Shown here piece after piece: positions 25,836 to 34,703 of a stretch of DNA of 64,000 bases. The notes under the pieces were generated by a model. It was not told the DNA's origin and did not search any database. It saw nothing but the letters and a program-made list of their open reading frames with translations. The stretch spans positions 434,001 through 498,000 of the forward strand of contig NZ_BCUV01000007.1 in assembly GCF_001591405.1 (NCBI RefSeq). The letters run 5' to 3'. The DNA comes from Janibacter terrae NBRC 107853 (GTDB lineage: Bacteria > Actinomycetota > Actinomycetes > Actinomycetales > Dermatophilaceae). Every line of letters begins with the position of its first letter. Within the stretch, counting starts at the first letter, position 1. The translations under genes were made by a program, and so were the position numbers.

Positions 25836-27463
25836 CGCTCCACAACCTCCTCCCGCTGCCCGTCCTGCTCCCCCTGCTCGGCGCCGCGCTCACCCTCGTC
25901 GCGCGCCGCCGCCCGCGGGCCCAGGTCGCGATCAGCATCACCGTGCTCGCCGCCTGCCTGGCGATCGCCGTCGTCCTCATGTGGGGCACCCACCGCGAGG
26001 GCCCGATCGTCCTGTGGCTCGGCGCGTGGTCCGAGCCCCTCGGCATCGCGCTCGTCGCCGACCGCCTGTCGGCCCTCATGCTGCTCGTCAGCAGCTTCGT
26101 CATCCTCGTCGTGCTCGTCTTCGCCATCGGCCAGGGCGTCGCCGACGGCGACGGGGACTCTCCGCTCGCGATCTACTTCCCGACCTACCTCGTGCTCTCG
26201 GCGGGCGTGTCCAACGCTTTCCTCGCCGGTGACCTGTTCAACCTCTTCGTCAGCTTCGAGATGCTGCTCTTCGCCTCCTTCGTCCTCCTGACGCTCGGCG
26301 GGAGCGGCGCCCGGATCCGCGCGGGGACGACCTACGTCATCGTCTCGATGGTCTCCTCCTTCCTCTTCCTCGTCGCCATCGCGGCGACCTACGCCGCGGC
26401 CGGCACGGTCAACCTGGCGCAGCTCTCCCTTCGCCTGCCCGAGGTCGACTCGACGGTCGCGCTGGCGCTGCAGCTGATGCTGCTCACCGTCTTCGGCATC
26501 AAGGCCGCGGTCTTCCCGATGTCCGCGTGGCTGCCCGACAGCTACCCGTCCGCGCCGGTGCCGGTCTCCGCGGTCTTCGCCGGCCTGCTCACCAAGGTCG
26601 GCGTCTACGCGATCGTGCGCACCCAGTTCCTCCTCTTCCCGGACTCCCCGCTGCAGGGCCTGATCATGGGCGCCGGGCTCGCGACGATGGTCATCGGCAT
26701 CCTCGGGGCGGTCGCCCAGCCGGGCATCAAGCGGATGCTCTCCTTCACGCTCGTGAGCCACATCGGCTACATGCTCTTCGGCATCGGGCTGGCCACGGAG
26801 GCGGGGCTGTCGGCCGCGATCTTCTACATCGCCCACCACATCACGGTGCAGACCGCGCTCTTCCTCATCTCCGGCCTCATCGAGCGGGTCGGCGGGTCCA
26901 CGGTCATCGGCCGCCTCGGGGGGCTGGCGGCCAGCTCGCCGGTCCTCGCCTTCCTCTTCTTCGTCCCCGCGATGAACCTCGCCGGCATCCCGCCCTTCTC
27001 CGGGTTCGTCGGCAAGGTCGGCCTGCTGCAGGCCGGCGCGGACGAAGGGAGCGGGATGGCGTGGGCGCTCGTCGTCGGGTCGGTCGTCACCTCGATCCTC
27101 ACGCTCTACGCGATCGCCAAGACGTGGGGGCACGCGTTCTGGCGGCCGCGGGCCGAGGAGGGGCAGGAGCAGACCTTCGAGTTCCCGACGCTCACCCCGT
27201 CCTTCGGGCGCCTGAGCGATGCGATCGGTGCGACCGTCGCCGAGCAATACCCCTCCACGCCGATCGCGCCGCCGCCGGCGGTCACCCGGGTCGAACGCCC
27301 GATGCCGCCGCTCATGCTCGGCGCGACCACGACCGTCGTCCTCTTCTCCCTCGGCCTCTCGCTCTTCGCCGGGCCGCTCTTCAGCTACACCGACGCGGCC
27401 GCGCGCCAGATGGTGACCCGGGACGGCTACGTCAAGGCCGTCCTCCCGCAGGAGGGGCCGTGA
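25832..27463 (+). CDS. mrpD: Mrp antiporter subunit D
   Basis: 543-residue ND4/ND2-like proton-translocating subunit. Hallmarks: LFNLFVSFEMLLFASFVLL, GIKAAVFPMSAWLPDSYPSAPVPVSAVFAGLLTKVG and KRMLSFTLVSHIGYMLFGIG. ATG 25832 overlaps the mrpC stop (ATGA). The extra loop near residues 430-480 (EEGQEQTFEFPTLTP) is hydrophilic. Confidence 0.93.
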   Translation: MTLHNLLPLPVLLPLLGAALTLVARRRPRAQVAISITVLAACLAIAVVLMWGTHREGPIVLWLGAWSEPLGIALVADRLSALMLLVSSFVILVVLVFAIGQGVADGDGDSPLAIYFPTYLVLSAGVSNAFLAGDLFNLFVSFEMLLFASFVLLTLGGSGARIRAGTTYVIVSMVSSFLFLVAIAATYAAAGTVNLAQLSLRLPEVDSTVALALQLMLLTVFGIKAAVFPMSAWLPDSYPSAPVPVSAVFAGLLTKVGVYAIVRTQFLLFPDSPLQGLIMGAGLATMVIGILGAVAQPGIKRMLSFTLVSHIGYMLFGIGLATEAGLSAAIFYIAHHITVQTALFLISGLIERVGGSTVIGRLGGLAASSPVLAFLFFVPAMNLAGIPPFSGFVGKVGLLQAGADEGSGMAWALVVGSVVTSILTLYAIAKTWGHAFWRPRAEEGQEQTFEFPTLTPSFGRLSDAIGATVAEQYPSTPIAPPPAVTRVERPMPPLMLGATTTVVLFSLGLSLFAGPLFSYTDAAARQMVTRDGYVKAVLPQEGP

Positions 27464-28038
27464 GCACCGAGATCCTCGAGCCGGACGGCCCGCCGCCGGA
27501 CAGCGCCCGACGTCGCGGCGGGTTCCAGCCACGAGCGATCATCGCCATCGCCGTGGTGTGGGTGCTCCTGTGGGACCGCGTCTCGCTCGGCAACGTCGTC
27601 AACGGGCTGATCGTCGGGGCGGTCGTCACGCAGGTCTTCCCGTTGCCGTCCATCCAGTACTTCGGCCGGATCCACCCGTGGCACCTGCTCGTGCTCGGGA
27701 CCCGCTTCTTGTGGGACCTCGTGGCCGCCGCGGTCCAGATCAGCGTGGCCACGCTGAGCCGCGTCCCGACGAAGGGTGGTTCCATCGTCGAGGTGCAGCT
27801 GCGCACGCCCTCGGAGTTCTACCTGACGATCGTCTCCGCGCTCGTCTCCCTCGTCCCCGGCTCGATCGTCGTCGAGGCACGCCGCACCGCGCACGTGCTC
27901 TACGTGCACGGCTTCGACATCACGACGCCCGAGGAGATGGAGGAGCTGCGCCGCGACGTGCTCGCGCTCGAGCTGCGGGTGGTGCGCGCCATCGGCAGCC
28001 GCGCGGAGATCGCGCAGTGCACGGAGGTGACCCCGTGA
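27460..28038 (+). CDS. mrpE: Mrp antiporter subunit E
   Basis: 192 residues: a proline-rich start, two or three helices, then the cytoplasmic domain with VQLRTPSEFYLTIVSALVSLVPGSIVVEA and LYVHGFDI, the MrpE signature. GTG 27460 overlaps the mrpD stop by 4 nt, and the gene ends inside the mrpF start. Part of the seven-subunit complex for Na+ extrusion and pH homeostasis. Confidence 0.9.
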   Translation: MSTEILEPDGPPPDSARRRGGFQPRAIIAIAVVWVLLWDRVSLGNVVNGLIVGAVVTQVFPLPSIQYFGRIHPWHLLVLGTRFLWDLVAAAVQISVATLSRVPTKGGSIVEVQLRTPSEFYLTIVSALVSLVPGSIVVEARRTAHVLYVHGFDITTPEEMEELRRDVLALELRVVRAIGSRAEIAQCTEVTP

Positions 28039-28301
28039 GCATCATCCTCGGACTGGCCCTGGGCATGCTCTTCGCGGCCGGCGCGCTCGTGCTCGTGCGC
28101 ATCACGCTCGGCCCGACCAACCTCGACCGCGCGCTGAGCGTCGACGTCATGATCGTCATCGTCACCGGCATCCTCGCCACCCAGATCGTGCGCAGCGAGG
28201 ACGCGGGCACCCTGCCCGTGCTCGTCGTCTTCAGCCTGACCGGGTTCGTCGGCTCGGTGTCGGTCGCCCGCTTCATGGCCCCGCGGAAGGACGACCAGTG
28301 A
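28035..28301 (+). CDS. mrpF: Mrp antiporter subunit F
   Basis: 88-residue three-helix protein with RITLGPTNLDRALSVDVMIVIVTGIL, the conserved MrpF segment including the charged Asp in helix 2, and VFSLTGFVGSVSVARF. GTG 28035 overlaps the mrpE stop (GTGA). Confidence 0.9.
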   Translation: MSIILGLALGMLFAAGALVLVRITLGPTNLDRALSVDVMIVIVTGILATQIVRSEDAGTLPVLVVFSLTGFVGSVSVARFMAPRKDDQ

Positions 28302-28657
28302 GCTGGGATCACGCCCTCGACATCGCCGGCGCGATCAGCCTCGTGCTCGGCGCCGCCCTCGCGCTCGTCGGCGCCATCGGCCTCGTGCGCTTGCCGGACC
28401 TGTACGCCCGCATGCACGCGGCGACCAAGCCGCAGACCCTGGGGCTCCTGCTCGTCCTGCTCGGGCTGGCCCTGTCCGTGCGGACCTGGGCCTCGGTCGC
28501 GACCCTGCTCATCATCGTCGCCGCACAGGCCCTCACGGCCCCCGTCTCCGCGCACATGCTCGGACGGGCCGGCTACCGCGCCGGTGTGACCGAGGACGAC
28601 CTCATGCACCACGACGAGCTCGGTGACGCGCTGCGGCGCCGGGAGCAGCAGGACTGA
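28298..28657 (+). CDS. mrpG: Mrp antiporter subunit G
   Basis: 119-residue three-helix subunit: GAALALVGAIGLVRLPDLYARMHAATKPQTLGLLLVLLG and LIIVAAQALTAPVSAHMLGRAGY are typical of MrpG. Last gene of the operon, overlapping mrpF by 4 nt and followed 28 nt later by a strong terminator hairpin. Confidence 0.92.
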   Translation: MSWDHALDIAGAISLVLGAALALVGAIGLVRLPDLYARMHAATKPQTLGLLLVLLGLALSVRTWASVATLLIIVAAQALTAPVSAHMLGRAGYRAGVTEDDLMHHDELGDALRRREQQD

Positions 28658-28685
28658 GCCAACGCCCCACCACGCCCGGGGACGA

Positions 28686-28726
28686 CGAAGGGGGCCGAGC
28701 GAGACGAGCTCGCTCGGCCCCCTTCG
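28686..28726. terminator. Bidirectional terminator hairpin after mrpG
   Basis: An 18-bp perfect stem (CGAAGGGGGCCGAGCGAG, loop ACGAG, then its complement) lies between the convergent ends of mrpG and the NlpC/P60 gene. No U-run follows, as is common in high-GC Actinobacteria. Both stem ends are the CGAAGGG heptamer. Confidence 0.85.
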
Positions 28727-28740
28727 TGCGGGTGGTCCGC

Positions 28741-29643
28741 TCAGACGCGGCCGTAGCCAGAGACACCGTCGAAGATCGGCCGGATCGAGACCGACTTGCC
28801 GGTGCGCGGCGCGTCGATCATCATGCCGTCGCCGACGTAGATGCCCATGTGCCATGCCGGCGAGCCGAAGAAGACGAGGTCGCCGGGCTGCGGGCTGGAG
28901 ACCGGGGTGGTCGCGGCCCGCTGCTCGGTCGTCGTGCGGGGCAGGGACTTGCCGGCCTTGGCGAAGACGTACTGCGTGAAGCCGGAGCAGTCGAAGCCCG
29001 ACGGGGTCGTACCGCCGTAGACGTACGGGACGCCGATGTACTGCTTGGCGATCTCGATGACATTGCTCGAGGCCGCGGGGGCGGCGGGCGCGGCCGGCTC
29101 GGGAGCGGGAGCGGGCGCGGGCGCGGGCGCCTGACGCTCCTGCGAACGGCTGGGCGCGCTCTCGGTGCGCTCCTGCGTCTGCTGCTCCTGCTCCTGCGCC
29201 TGCTGCTCCGCGGCCCGCTCCTGCGCGGCCTGCTCCTGCGCCTCACGACGCTCCTGCGCGGCCTGCTCGCGGGCTGCCTCTCGCTCGGCGCGCATGCGCA
29301 GCTGCCACGGCGTGGGGCCGGTCGGCTTGGCGACCGGCTCGACGGCGATCTTGCCGAAGGCGGAGGCCACCGGGGACTGCGAGGCCGGGGCACTCGGCGC
29401 GGTCACCGCGGGGGCGGCCAGCGCGGCCGGCGCCGAGGCGGTCTGCACGGGGGTCCGGTCCAGCTCGGCGGCCGGCGTGGCGGCCTGGGCGGGGATGGCG
29501 ATCGCGGCGATGAGACCACCGGAGGCGGCCAGCACGGCCGAGCCCTTGGCGATCGGGGTGCCCGTCTGGTGGATGATCTGGCCGAGCTCGGTCACCGGGT
29601 TGTAGCGACCGGCAGCGCGGTGGCGTCCGACATTGTGCGACAC
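28741..29643 (-). CDS. NlpC/P60 peptidoglycan endopeptidase
   Basis: Cell-wall hydrolase that cleaves peptide stems, 300 residues. A signal/anchor segment (about 34-55, GSAVLAASGGLIAAIAIPAQA) is followed by a low-complexity Ala/Pro region and an Arg/Glu/Gln-rich predicted coiled coil (about 118-165). The C40 domain (about 193-300) has Cys219 (GFDCSGF), His265 (WHMGIYVG) and Asp277 (DAPRTG) at the third-residue position. GTG 29643 with AGAGGT upstream is chosen: the frame runs further 5' through the riboswitch, which is not coding. Expression is probably controlled by c-di-AMP. Confidence 0.88.
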   Translation of the reverse strand: MSHNVGRHRAAGRYNPVTELGQIIHQTGTPIAKGSAVLAASGGLIAAIAIPAQAATPAAELDRTPVQTASAPAALAAPAVTAPSAPASQSPVASAFGKIAVEPVAKPTGPTPWQLRMRAEREAAREQAAQERREAQEQAAQERAAEQQAQEQEQQTQERTESAPSRSQERQAPAPAPAPAPEPAAPAAPAASSNVIEIAKQYIGVPYVYGGTTPSGFDCSGFTQYVFAKAGKSLPRTTTEQRAATTPVSSPQPGDLVFFGSPAWHMGIYVGDGMMIDAPRTGKSVSIRPIFDGVSGYGRV

Positions 29644-29659
29644 GTGTGTTACCTCTGTC

Positions 29660-29835
29660 CCGCTTGCGAGGTCAGCTGTCGGGTTCGGGCCAGAGGTGTG
29701 GCCCGGTCCTGCGACACCGGATCGACCCTGCGATCCGCTGCGTCCCAGGACTTCACCCCGAGGAGCATCCGCGATGCCCCATGAGTGGGTCCCCCGCTCC
29801 TGCCATGCGGTGTGTTGCACAACCGTCGCTGCGGT
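29660..29835 (-). promoter_or_regulatory. ydaO-type c-di-AMP riboswitch
   Basis: The minus-strand leader of the NlpC/P60 gene carries the conserved blocks of the ydaO/yuaA class: GGCAGGAGCGGGGGACCCA, GGGGTGAAGTCC and, near the 3' end, CCCGAACCCGACAGCTGACC followed by TCGCAAGCG. Actinobacterial members usually sit before cell-wall hydrolase or rpf genes, as here. In this class c-di-AMP binding switches the downstream gene off. Boundaries are approximate. Confidence 0.85.
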
Positions 29836-29934
29836 GACAGGACTCAGCGTCCGCGTGACGGGCCCACCCAGGGGAGGTGGACCCGTGAACCGTACCTGCA
29901 GATCACGGGAATGTCACACCAAGGTCACGGTGTG

Positions 29935-30657
29935 TCACGAGGAGATGGACTCCACGAAGACGTGCTCGGCCACCTCGCGGGGCAGCGAGACCCCATCGGC
30001 CGCGGCCGAGCCGGCCCGCGTGACGATGACCCGGTCCTCCTCCTCCGCCACCGTGACGACCTCGCCGGGGCGCAGCCGCGCCTCGGTGAGCAGGGCCAGG
30101 GCCTCGTGGTCGACCTGCGCGGTCTCGCCGATCCGGCGCACCCGGAAGGGGCCGGCGAGGCCCCCGTCGACGACGTCCGTGAGGCTCGAGAGCCCCGAGA
30201 GGTAGTCGACCGTGGCTTCCTCGCCGGAGAGCAGCTCCTCGAGGCCGGGGATCGGCGTGCCGTACGGCGACTCCCGGTGCTCGGGGAGCATCGCCAGGAT
30301 CTTGCGCTCGACCCGCTCGCTCATGACGTGTTCCCAGCGGCAGGCCTCGTCGTGGACGTGCTCCCACTCGAGCCCGATGACGTCGGCGAGCAGGCGCTCG
30401 GCGAGCCGGTGCTTGCGCATGACGCGGGTGGCGAGCAACCGCCCCTCGTCGGAGAGGACCAGCCGACGGTCGTGGCCGAGGCTCACGAGGCCGTCGCGCT
30501 CCATGCGGGCGATCGTCTGGGAGACGGTCGGGCCGGAGTGGCCCAGACGCTCCGCGATCCGAGCCCGCATCGGAGGGATGTCCTCCTCCTCGAGCTCGAA
30601 GATCGTCCGCAGGTACATCTCCGTGGTGTCGATGAGGTCCTTCACGGGCACCATCAT
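29935..30657 (-). CDS. DtxR/IdeR-family metal-dependent transcriptional repressor
   Basis: 240-residue Fe/Mn-responsive regulator: HTH (LIDTTEMYLRTIFELEEE, IAERLGHSGPTVSQTIARMERDGL), dimerisation and metal-binding part (HVMSERVERKIL, HDEACRWEH) and a C-terminal SH3-like/FeoA domain (GEVVTVAEEEDRVIV). Length and order match IdeR. ATG 30657 overlaps the MFS gene stop; a GTG at 30645 would give the shorter N-terminus usual for IdeR. Likely controls iron uptake and storage. Confidence 0.88.
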   Translation of the reverse strand: MMVPVKDLIDTTEMYLRTIFELEEEDIPPMRARIAERLGHSGPTVSQTIARMERDGLVSLGHDRRLVLSDEGRLLATRVMRKHRLAERLLADVIGLEWEHVHDEACRWEHVMSERVERKILAMLPEHRESPYGTPIPGLEELLSGEEATVDYLSGLSSLTDVVDGGLAGPFRVRRIGETAQVDHEALALLTEARLRPGEVVTVAEEEDRVIVTRAGSAAADGVSLPREVAEHVFVESISS

Positions 30658-31859
30658 GCCCTGACCCGCTCGCGGTCGGCCCGGGCGATCCACACGCTCG
30701 TCCACGCCAGGCCGGCAAGACCGGTGGCCGCGAGCACCACCGCGGCGGCCGGCAGCGATACCAGGGCCGTCACCGCACCCAGCCCCAGCGACCCGCCGGC
30801 GTGGCCGAGCTCCCCGCACAACCGCCAGGCGCTGAGGAACTGGGCCCGGTCGCGCGTCGGCGCCGCGTCCGCGCCGAGCGTCATGACGATGCCCGACCCG
30901 AGACCGTTGCCGAGGGCCATGAGCAGCGCGACGGCGAGCAGTCCCCCCTTCGTCCCCGCGAGCGGCAGGACGAGGAAGGACGCCGAGACGACCGTGAGCA
31001 GCGCGGTCACGACCCACACCCGGCCGAGCCGGTCCATGACCCAGCCGCCCGGGTAGACGAAGAGCAGCTCCGCGGCACCCGCGACCGCGAAGACCTGCGA
31101 GGCGTCGACCCCGTCGAGACCGATGTGCACGGCCCACAGCGGCAGGATCACCAGGCGCGCGGAGCGAAGGGCGGAGATCACCGCGGCCCCGACACCCTGG
31201 GTGAGCAGGAGGTGGGCGTGGTGGCGCACGACCCGCAGCACCCCGGTGTGCGGCTCGGCGGCCCGGGCGCGCTCGTGGTCGGCGGTGAGGTCGGGCGCCG
31301 TGAGCACCGTGGCGACCGAGCCGACCGCGAGCACGACCGCCACGCCGTAGGCACCCTGCAGGCCGAGCGGGCCGATCGCGAGCGCGCCCAGCACCGGGCC
31401 GAGCAGCAGCCCGGCGCGCATCGCGCCACCGAGCAGCGACATGCCACGGGCGAGGAGCGACGGCGGCAGGACGTCGATCATGAAGCCCTGCCGGGCGAGG
31501 AAGAAGGCGGACGAGGCCAGTCCCGAGGTGAGCAGCGCGAGCGCCATGAGCCACAGCGACGGCGCCCAGCCCGCGACGGCGAGCGCGACGACGTCGAGCA
31601 GGCCGGCGCGAACGAGGGTGCGGCGCTCACCGATGCGGGCCACGAGCGACCCGGCAGGCAGGACCCCGAGGAGCTGGCCGACCCCGGTGAGGGCCACGAC
31701 GAAGGCGGCCGTCCCGAGACTCGCGCCGAGCTCGTCGGCGCGCAGGGCAGCGATCGGCACGACCGCGCCGGTGGCCGACGCGGACAGGAGCGTGGGGCCG
31801 TAGGCGGGGATCGCGATCCGCCGCCAGCCGAAGGTCTCCGTGCCCGCCAACCCGCTCAT
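30654..31859 (-). CDS. Major facilitator superfamily transporter
   Basis: 401 residues, 12 predicted helices, drug-efflux style: GSLVARIGERRTLVRAGLLD is the loop 2-3 motif, with a second copy in GGWVMDRLGRVWVVTALLT. Substrate unknown. Transcribed with, and overlapping by 4 nt, the downstream DtxR-type regulator gene, so iron control or a metal/siderophore-related substrate is possible. Divergent from the thioesterase-like operon, 35 bp apart. Confidence 0.8.
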   Translation of the reverse strand: MSGLAGTETFGWRRIAIPAYGPTLLSASATGAVVPIAALRADELGASLGTAAFVVALTGVGQLLGVLPAGSLVARIGERRTLVRAGLLDVVALAVAGWAPSLWLMALALLTSGLASSAFFLARQGFMIDVLPPSLLARGMSLLGGAMRAGLLLGPVLGALAIGPLGLQGAYGVAVVLAVGSVATVLTAPDLTADHERARAAEPHTGVLRVVRHHAHLLLTQGVGAAVISALRSARLVILPLWAVHIGLDGVDASQVFAVAGAAELLFVYPGGWVMDRLGRVWVVTALLTVVSASFLVLPLAGTKGGLLAVALLMALGNGLGSGIVMTLGADAAPTRDRAQFLSAWRLCGELGHAGGSLGLGAVTALVSLPAAAVVLAATGLAGLAWTSVWIARADRERVRA

Positions 31860-31894
31860 CCTCTCCGTCGCCCCCGGGTCGCTAGGTTGGGGTG

Positions 31895-32629
31895 GTGCAC
31901 ACCACAGCCGAGACGACCACCGTGACCGCGCGCCACGCCGGCCCTCCCGGGTGCGGCAACGGCGGCTGGGTCAGCGGCCTGCTCACCGAACGACTCGACG
32001 ATCTCGTCCCCGCCGAGGGGGACCTGACCTCGGCGACGGTACGCCTGAGCGCCCCGACGCCTCTCGAGCGTCCACTGCGGTGGGAGGTCGACGGGTCGGT
32101 CGCGGACGGCCCCGACCTGGCCGTGCACCTGCTCGCCGGGGAGACGCTGCTCGCCACCGCCCGCCGGAGCGCTGCTCCCGACCTCACGATCCCCGCGCCC
32201 GTGTCGCACGAGGAGGCCCGGGCTGCGTGGGGTCGCTTCGACGCGGCCGGCCACCCCTACCCCGGGTGCTACGTGTGCGGGCCCGACGCCGAAGGGGGTC
32301 TGCGCGTCTTCGTCGGACCGGTCACCGGCCGCGACGACGTCCTCGCCTCCCCCGTGACCCTCACCGAGGAGGGACTGCCGCCGGTGCTCGCGGCGCTGGA
32401 CTGCCCGGGTGCCTTCACCGTCGGCTTCGGCGAGGAGGCGCTGCTGCTCGGGACCTTCACCTCGACGGTCCACGCCGAGGTCCCGCTCGGGCGTGAGCTC
32501 GTCGTCATCGCCTGGGAGACCGGGCGCGAGGGCCGCAAGCGCCACACCGGCACCGCCCTGCTCGACGGCGAGCGCGTCCTCGCCTCCGCCGCCGCCACCT
32601 GGATCGCCCCCGCCGAGGAGACCTCATGA
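31895..32629 (+). CDS. Hotdog-fold (thioesterase-like) protein of unknown substrate
   Basis: About 244 residues (tandem GTG codons at 31892 and 31895). GCGNGGWVSGLL near the start, CYVCGPDAEGGLRVFVGP in the middle and AALDCPGAF followed by a GTFTSTVHAEVPLGRELVVIAW strand pattern suggest a double-hotdog acyl-CoA thioesterase-like fold, called by pattern only. Overlaps the SDR gene by 4 nt, so it acts with the two oxidoreductases downstream. Confidence 0.55.
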   Translation: MHTTAETTTVTARHAGPPGCGNGGWVSGLLTERLDDLVPAEGDLTSATVRLSAPTPLERPLRWEVDGSVADGPDLAVHLLAGETLLATARRSAAPDLTIPAPVSHEEARAAWGRFDAAGHPYPGCYVCGPDAEGGLRVFVGPVTGRDDVLASPVTLTEEGLPPVLAALDCPGAFTVGFGEEALLLGTFTSTVHAEVPLGRELVVIAWETGREGRKRHTGTALLDGERVLASAAATWIAPAEETS

Positions 32630-33366
32630 CCCGCCCCCTCGCCCTCGTCACCGGTGCCAGCTCCGGCATCGGCGCCGCCACCGCCCGGGCCCTCGCCGCT
32701 GCCGGCCACGAGGTCGTCTGCGCAGCCCGGCGCACCGAGCGGATCACCGAGCTCGCCGCCGAGATCGACGGCCGCGCGGTCACCTGTGACGTCACGGACG
32801 CCGCCTCGGTCGGAGCACTCGCTGCCGAGGTCGGCGACCGGCTCGACGTCCTCGTCAACAACGCCGGCGGCGCGTACGGCCTCGACCCGGTCGCCACCGG
32901 GGACGTCGAGGACTGGCGGGCCATGTACGAGACCAACGTCATCGGGACCCTGCGCGTGACGCAGGCGCTGCTCCCTTCGCTCGTCGCGGGTGAGGGGATC
33001 ATCGTCAACGTCGGCTCGACCGCTGGACGCACCTCCTACGAGGGCGGCGCCGGGTACACCGCCGCCAAGCACGCGCTCGCGACGATGACGGAGACGATGC
33101 GCCTGGAGCTCGTCGACCAGCCGGTGCGGATCACCGAGATCGCGCCGGGCATGGTGCACACGGAGGGCTTCTCGCTGACGCGGTTCAAGGGTGACGCCGA
33201 GCGCGCGGACCAGGTCTACGCGGGCGTCGCCGAGCCGCTCGTCGCGGAGGACGTCGCCGATGCGATCACGTGGATGGCGACCCGCCCCAAGCACGTCAAC
33301 GTCGACCTCATGGTCATCAAGCCACGCGCGCAGGCCGCTGCGCACAAGGTCCACCGGGAGTCCTGA
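32626..33366 (+). CDS. Short-chain dehydrogenase/reductase
   Basis: 246-residue NAD(P)-dependent SDR, close to the YdfG/serine-dehydrogenase type. TGASSGIG (cofactor loop), NNAGG, catalytic Ser in NVGST and YTAAK (Tyr, Lys) are present, then PGMVHTEGF. The Arg-Arg after the second strand (AARRTE) suggests NADP preference. Middle gene of a three-gene operon; overlaps the iron-dependent dehydrogenase start by 1 nt. Confidence 0.88.
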   Translation: MTRPLALVTGASSGIGAATARALAAAGHEVVCAARRTERITELAAEIDGRAVTCDVTDAASVGALAAEVGDRLDVLVNNAGGAYGLDPVATGDVEDWRAMYETNVIGTLRVTQALLPSLVAGEGIIVNVGSTAGRTSYEGGAGYTAAKHALATMTETMRLELVDQPVRITEIAPGMVHTEGFSLTRFKGDAERADQVYAGVAEPLVAEDVADAITWMATRPKHVNVDLMVIKPRAQAAAHKVHRES

Positions 33367-34664
33367 TGATGCTGCCCACCCCGAGCACGCCGGAGACGGT
33401 CTTCACCTATGCCGCGCCGAGGTTGAAGTTCGGTCCCGGCGCGATCGCCGAGATCGGTCACGACGTGGGTGCGCTCGGTGCGCGCTCGGCCCTCGTCGTC
33501 ACCGACCCGCGTCTGGCCGCGACCGGTCACCCGGAGCGGGTCGCCGAGGCCCTGCGCTCGGCCGGGTTGCGCGTCGAGGTCCACGACTCCGCCGCCGTGG
33601 AGCCGAGCGATGCGTCGCTGGCTGCCGCTGTCGAGCGGGCGAAGGGGGCGGCCCCCTTCGACGCCGTCGTCGCCGTGGGTGGCGGGTCGAGCATCGACAC
33701 GGCCAAGGTGGTCTCCCTGCTCCTCACCAACCCGGGCGAGCTCATGGACTACGTCAACGCGCCCGTCGGTGGCGGTCGTGCGCCCGAGCAGCCGGTGCTG
33801 CCGGTCGTCGCGGTCCCGACGACGACGGGCACCGGAGCCGAGTCCACGACGGTCTGCGTGCTCGACGTGCTGGCAGCGAAGGTCAAGACGGGCATCAGCC
33901 ACGAGCGGCTGCGCCCCGTCCTCGCGGTCGTCGACCCGGAGCTCACCGCGACCCAGCCGCCCGGGGTCACCGCGTCGGCCGGCATGGACATCCTCTGCCA
34001 CGCCCTCGAGTCGTGGACCGCGCGGCCGTACACGAGCTACGAGCACAAGAGCGCCGGGCAACGGGTGCCCTACTGCGGGTCCAACCCGATCGCGGACCTC
34101 TACGCGGAGAAGGCGATGCGCCTCCTGGCCGGCGCCTTCCGCGGGGCCGTCTCGGGCGACGAGGCGGCGCGCACCGACATGGCGCTCGCGGCGACCTTCG
34201 CGGGCATGGGCTTCGGCAACGCGGGGGTGCACGTGCCGCACGCCAATGCCTACCCCGTCGCGGGTCGGGTCCACGACCTGGGCTCGGACTTCCGACCGGA
34301 CGGGTACGACGTGGACGAGGCGATGGTCCCGCACGGCATGGCGGTCGCGTCGACCGCACCTGCTGCCTTCGCGCTGACCTTCGAGGCCGACCCGCAGCGA
34401 CACCTGGCAGCCGCCGGGTGGCTGGACCCGGGGGGGCTCGACGCGGACGTGCCCGAGCCGGAGCGCCTCTCGGCGGTCCTGCGCCGCCTCATGCGCGACA
34501 TCGGCCAGCCGTCCGGTCTGGCCGAGATCGGTTACGGCGAGGCGGACGTCGACGGCATCGTGTCGGGGACCATGCAGCAGCAGCGGCTCCTGGCGACGGC
34601 GCCTCGCGAGGTCACCGAGGAGGACATCGCCGGCGTGGTGCGGGCCTCGATGCACCACTGGTGA
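33366..34664 (+). CDS. Iron-containing alcohol dehydrogenase, hydroxyacid-oxoacid transhydrogenase type
   Basis: 432 residues (ATG 33366; a second ATG follows at 33369). Group III metal-dependent alcohol dehydrogenase fold: VAVGGGSSIDTAK (nucleotide binding), TTTGTGAEST, and metal ligands in AGMDILCHALESW and VHVPHANAYP with later VPHGMAVAST. The insert GQRVPYCGSNPIADLYAEKAM resembles ADHFE1-like hydroxyacid-oxoacid transhydrogenases. Exact substrate unknown. Confidence 0.85.
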   Translation: MMLPTPSTPETVFTYAAPRLKFGPGAIAEIGHDVGALGARSALVVTDPRLAATGHPERVAEALRSAGLRVEVHDSAAVEPSDASLAAAVERAKGAAPFDAVVAVGGGSSIDTAKVVSLLLTNPGELMDYVNAPVGGGRAPEQPVLPVVAVPTTTGTGAESTTVCVLDVLAAKVKTGISHERLRPVLAVVDPELTATQPPGVTASAGMDILCHALESWTARPYTSYEHKSAGQRVPYCGSNPIADLYAEKAMRLLAGAFRGAVSGDEAARTDMALAATFAGMGFGNAGVHVPHANAYPVAGRVHDLGSDFRPDGYDVDEAMVPHGMAVASTAPAAFALTFEADPQRHLAAAGWLDPGGLDADVPEPERLSAVLRRLMRDIGQPSGLAEIGYGEADVDGIVSGTMQQQRLLATAPREVTEEDIAGVVRASMHHW

Positions 34665-34703
34665 GGCGGCCGGCTCGGCGCCCACCCGGTCTCCGGGGCG
34701 GGG

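Noticed and set aside
29644-29820. N-terminal extension of the NlpC/P60 frame
   Set aside because: Covers the conserved riboswitch blocks and has no signal peptide; a good ribosome site precedes GTG 29643.
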